Of a DNA stretch of 7,504 nucleotides, positions 7,251-7,504 are shown in pieces. Numbering within the stretch: the first letter of the stretch is position 1; the number at the start of each line of letters is the position of its first letter. The notes beneath the pieces were generated by a model that did not search any database, had not been told where the DNA came from, and saw nothing but the letters and a program-made list of their open reading frames with translations. The stretch is from positions 1-7,504 of the forward strand of contig DNTK01000416.1 of assembly GCA_003508755.1 (NCBI GenBank), written 5' to 3'. This DNA comes from Bacteroidales bacterium (GTDB lineage: Bacteria > Bacteroidota > Bacteroidia > Bacteroidales > UBA10428). The translations under genes were made by a program, and so were the position numbers.

Positions 7251-7255
7251 GCTTT
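7121..7255. repeat. Nested inverted repeats within the 21-bp array
   Basis: AAAGCTAA at 7121-7128 pairs with TTAGCTTT at 7248-7255, and inside it GTGCGTGT at 7143-7150 pairs with ACACGCAC at 7223-7230; both are perfect 8-bp pairs. The perfect palindromes TTGTACAA (7135-7142) and AACATGTT (7207-7214) lie nearby. A transcript could fold into a long interrupted stem. No T-run of terminator quality follows directly. Confidence 0.5.
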
Positions 7256-7361
7256 TTACAATTTACTTTTTAATATTTCGTTATTGAGGGTATAGATAAT
7301 TATTATAAATTAGGCTTTGATAAACCCAAATAAGTAATTTATTAATCTAAATCTCAACAAA

Positions 7362-7504
7362 ATGGCTAGAAAAACAATTGCCCAAACACTTGAAGAACAA
7401 AGAGTATTAATTTTCAACAGTAGTAAACCTAAAATTGCTCCCTTACTTGCAGATATGGGTGCAGATGAACCCTTCATTAAGCAAGGAGAACAGTTATACA
7501 ACGC
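7362..7504 (+). CDS. Unrecognised protein, N-terminal 47 residues only
   Basis: An ATG at 7362 opens a frame that stays open to the window end (47 codons plus two bases). The product begins MARKTIAQTLEEQRVLIFN and continues with a hydrophilic, probably helical stretch ending GEQLYN. There is no signal peptide or membrane segment in this part. It recalls the start of small uncharacterised helical proteins seen in Bacteroidota, but I cannot name a family. It is downstream of the 21-bp array and about 333 bases after the restriction-modification gene, so it probably has its own promoter. TAGGCTTTG at 7311-7319 is a near miss to the TAnnTTTG box, with one extra base. The AT-rich leader and lack of a Shine-Dalgarno sequence are typical of the phylum. 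Codon use resembles that of the neighbours. Confidence 0.7.
   Translation, partial: MARKTIAQTLEEQRVLIFNSSKPKIAPLLADMGADEPFIKQGEQLYN

Noticed and set aside
7310..7501. Minus-strand frame of 63 codons at the window end
   Set aside because: It overlaps the + strand frame from 7362, which has a better start context and codon use like its neighbours.

Overview
The window is AT-rich (coding DNA roughly one-third G+C by eye). The genes lack clear Shine-Dalgarno sequences, and the one promoter I can place fits the Bacteroidota pattern (a TAnnTTTG -7 box). The protein styles also suggest Bacteroidota, probably a flavobacterium-like or cytophaga-like member. This assignment is inference from composition and signals; there is no taxonomic marker gene in the window.

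Layout, all coding on the + strand. (1) 2-2479: the C-terminal bulk of a PHP-phosphoesterase/SMC-like ATPase of the TrlF type; its start lies before the window. (2) 2480-3044: a 565-bp gene-free stretch, visibly richer in G+C, with three interrupted inverted repeats and a degenerate 27-bp direct repeat. It ends in a candidate promoter overlapped by a perfect 7-bp dyad. (3) 3045-3368 and 3375-7028: a two-gene operon of a small XRE-family regulator, then six bases, then a 1217-residue single-chain restriction-modification enzyme. The enzyme carries a PD-(D/E)XK nuclease, an N6-adenine methylase and two HsdS-like target recognition domains. (4) 7029-7361: a 333-bp gene-free stretch holding nine to ten degenerate repeats in exact 21-bp register. 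(5) 7362 to the end: the first 47 codons of an unrecognised gene.

Functionally this looks like part of a defence island: a large ATPase of a type often found among anti-phage genes, beside a self-contained restriction-modification unit whose regulator probably controls its own promoter through the dyad at 3002-3023.

The most unusual signal is the phased array at 7062-7250 (perhaps to 7271). Every unit has the form CATRWWT, four variable bases, WGTAC, five variable bases. Six positions per unit are invariant or two-fold constrained in all nine units, plus G and C of the core. I do not recognise it as any standard CRISPR, attC, terminator or coding repeat. It may be an iteron-like or centromere-like protein-binding array, or the locus of something not yet described.
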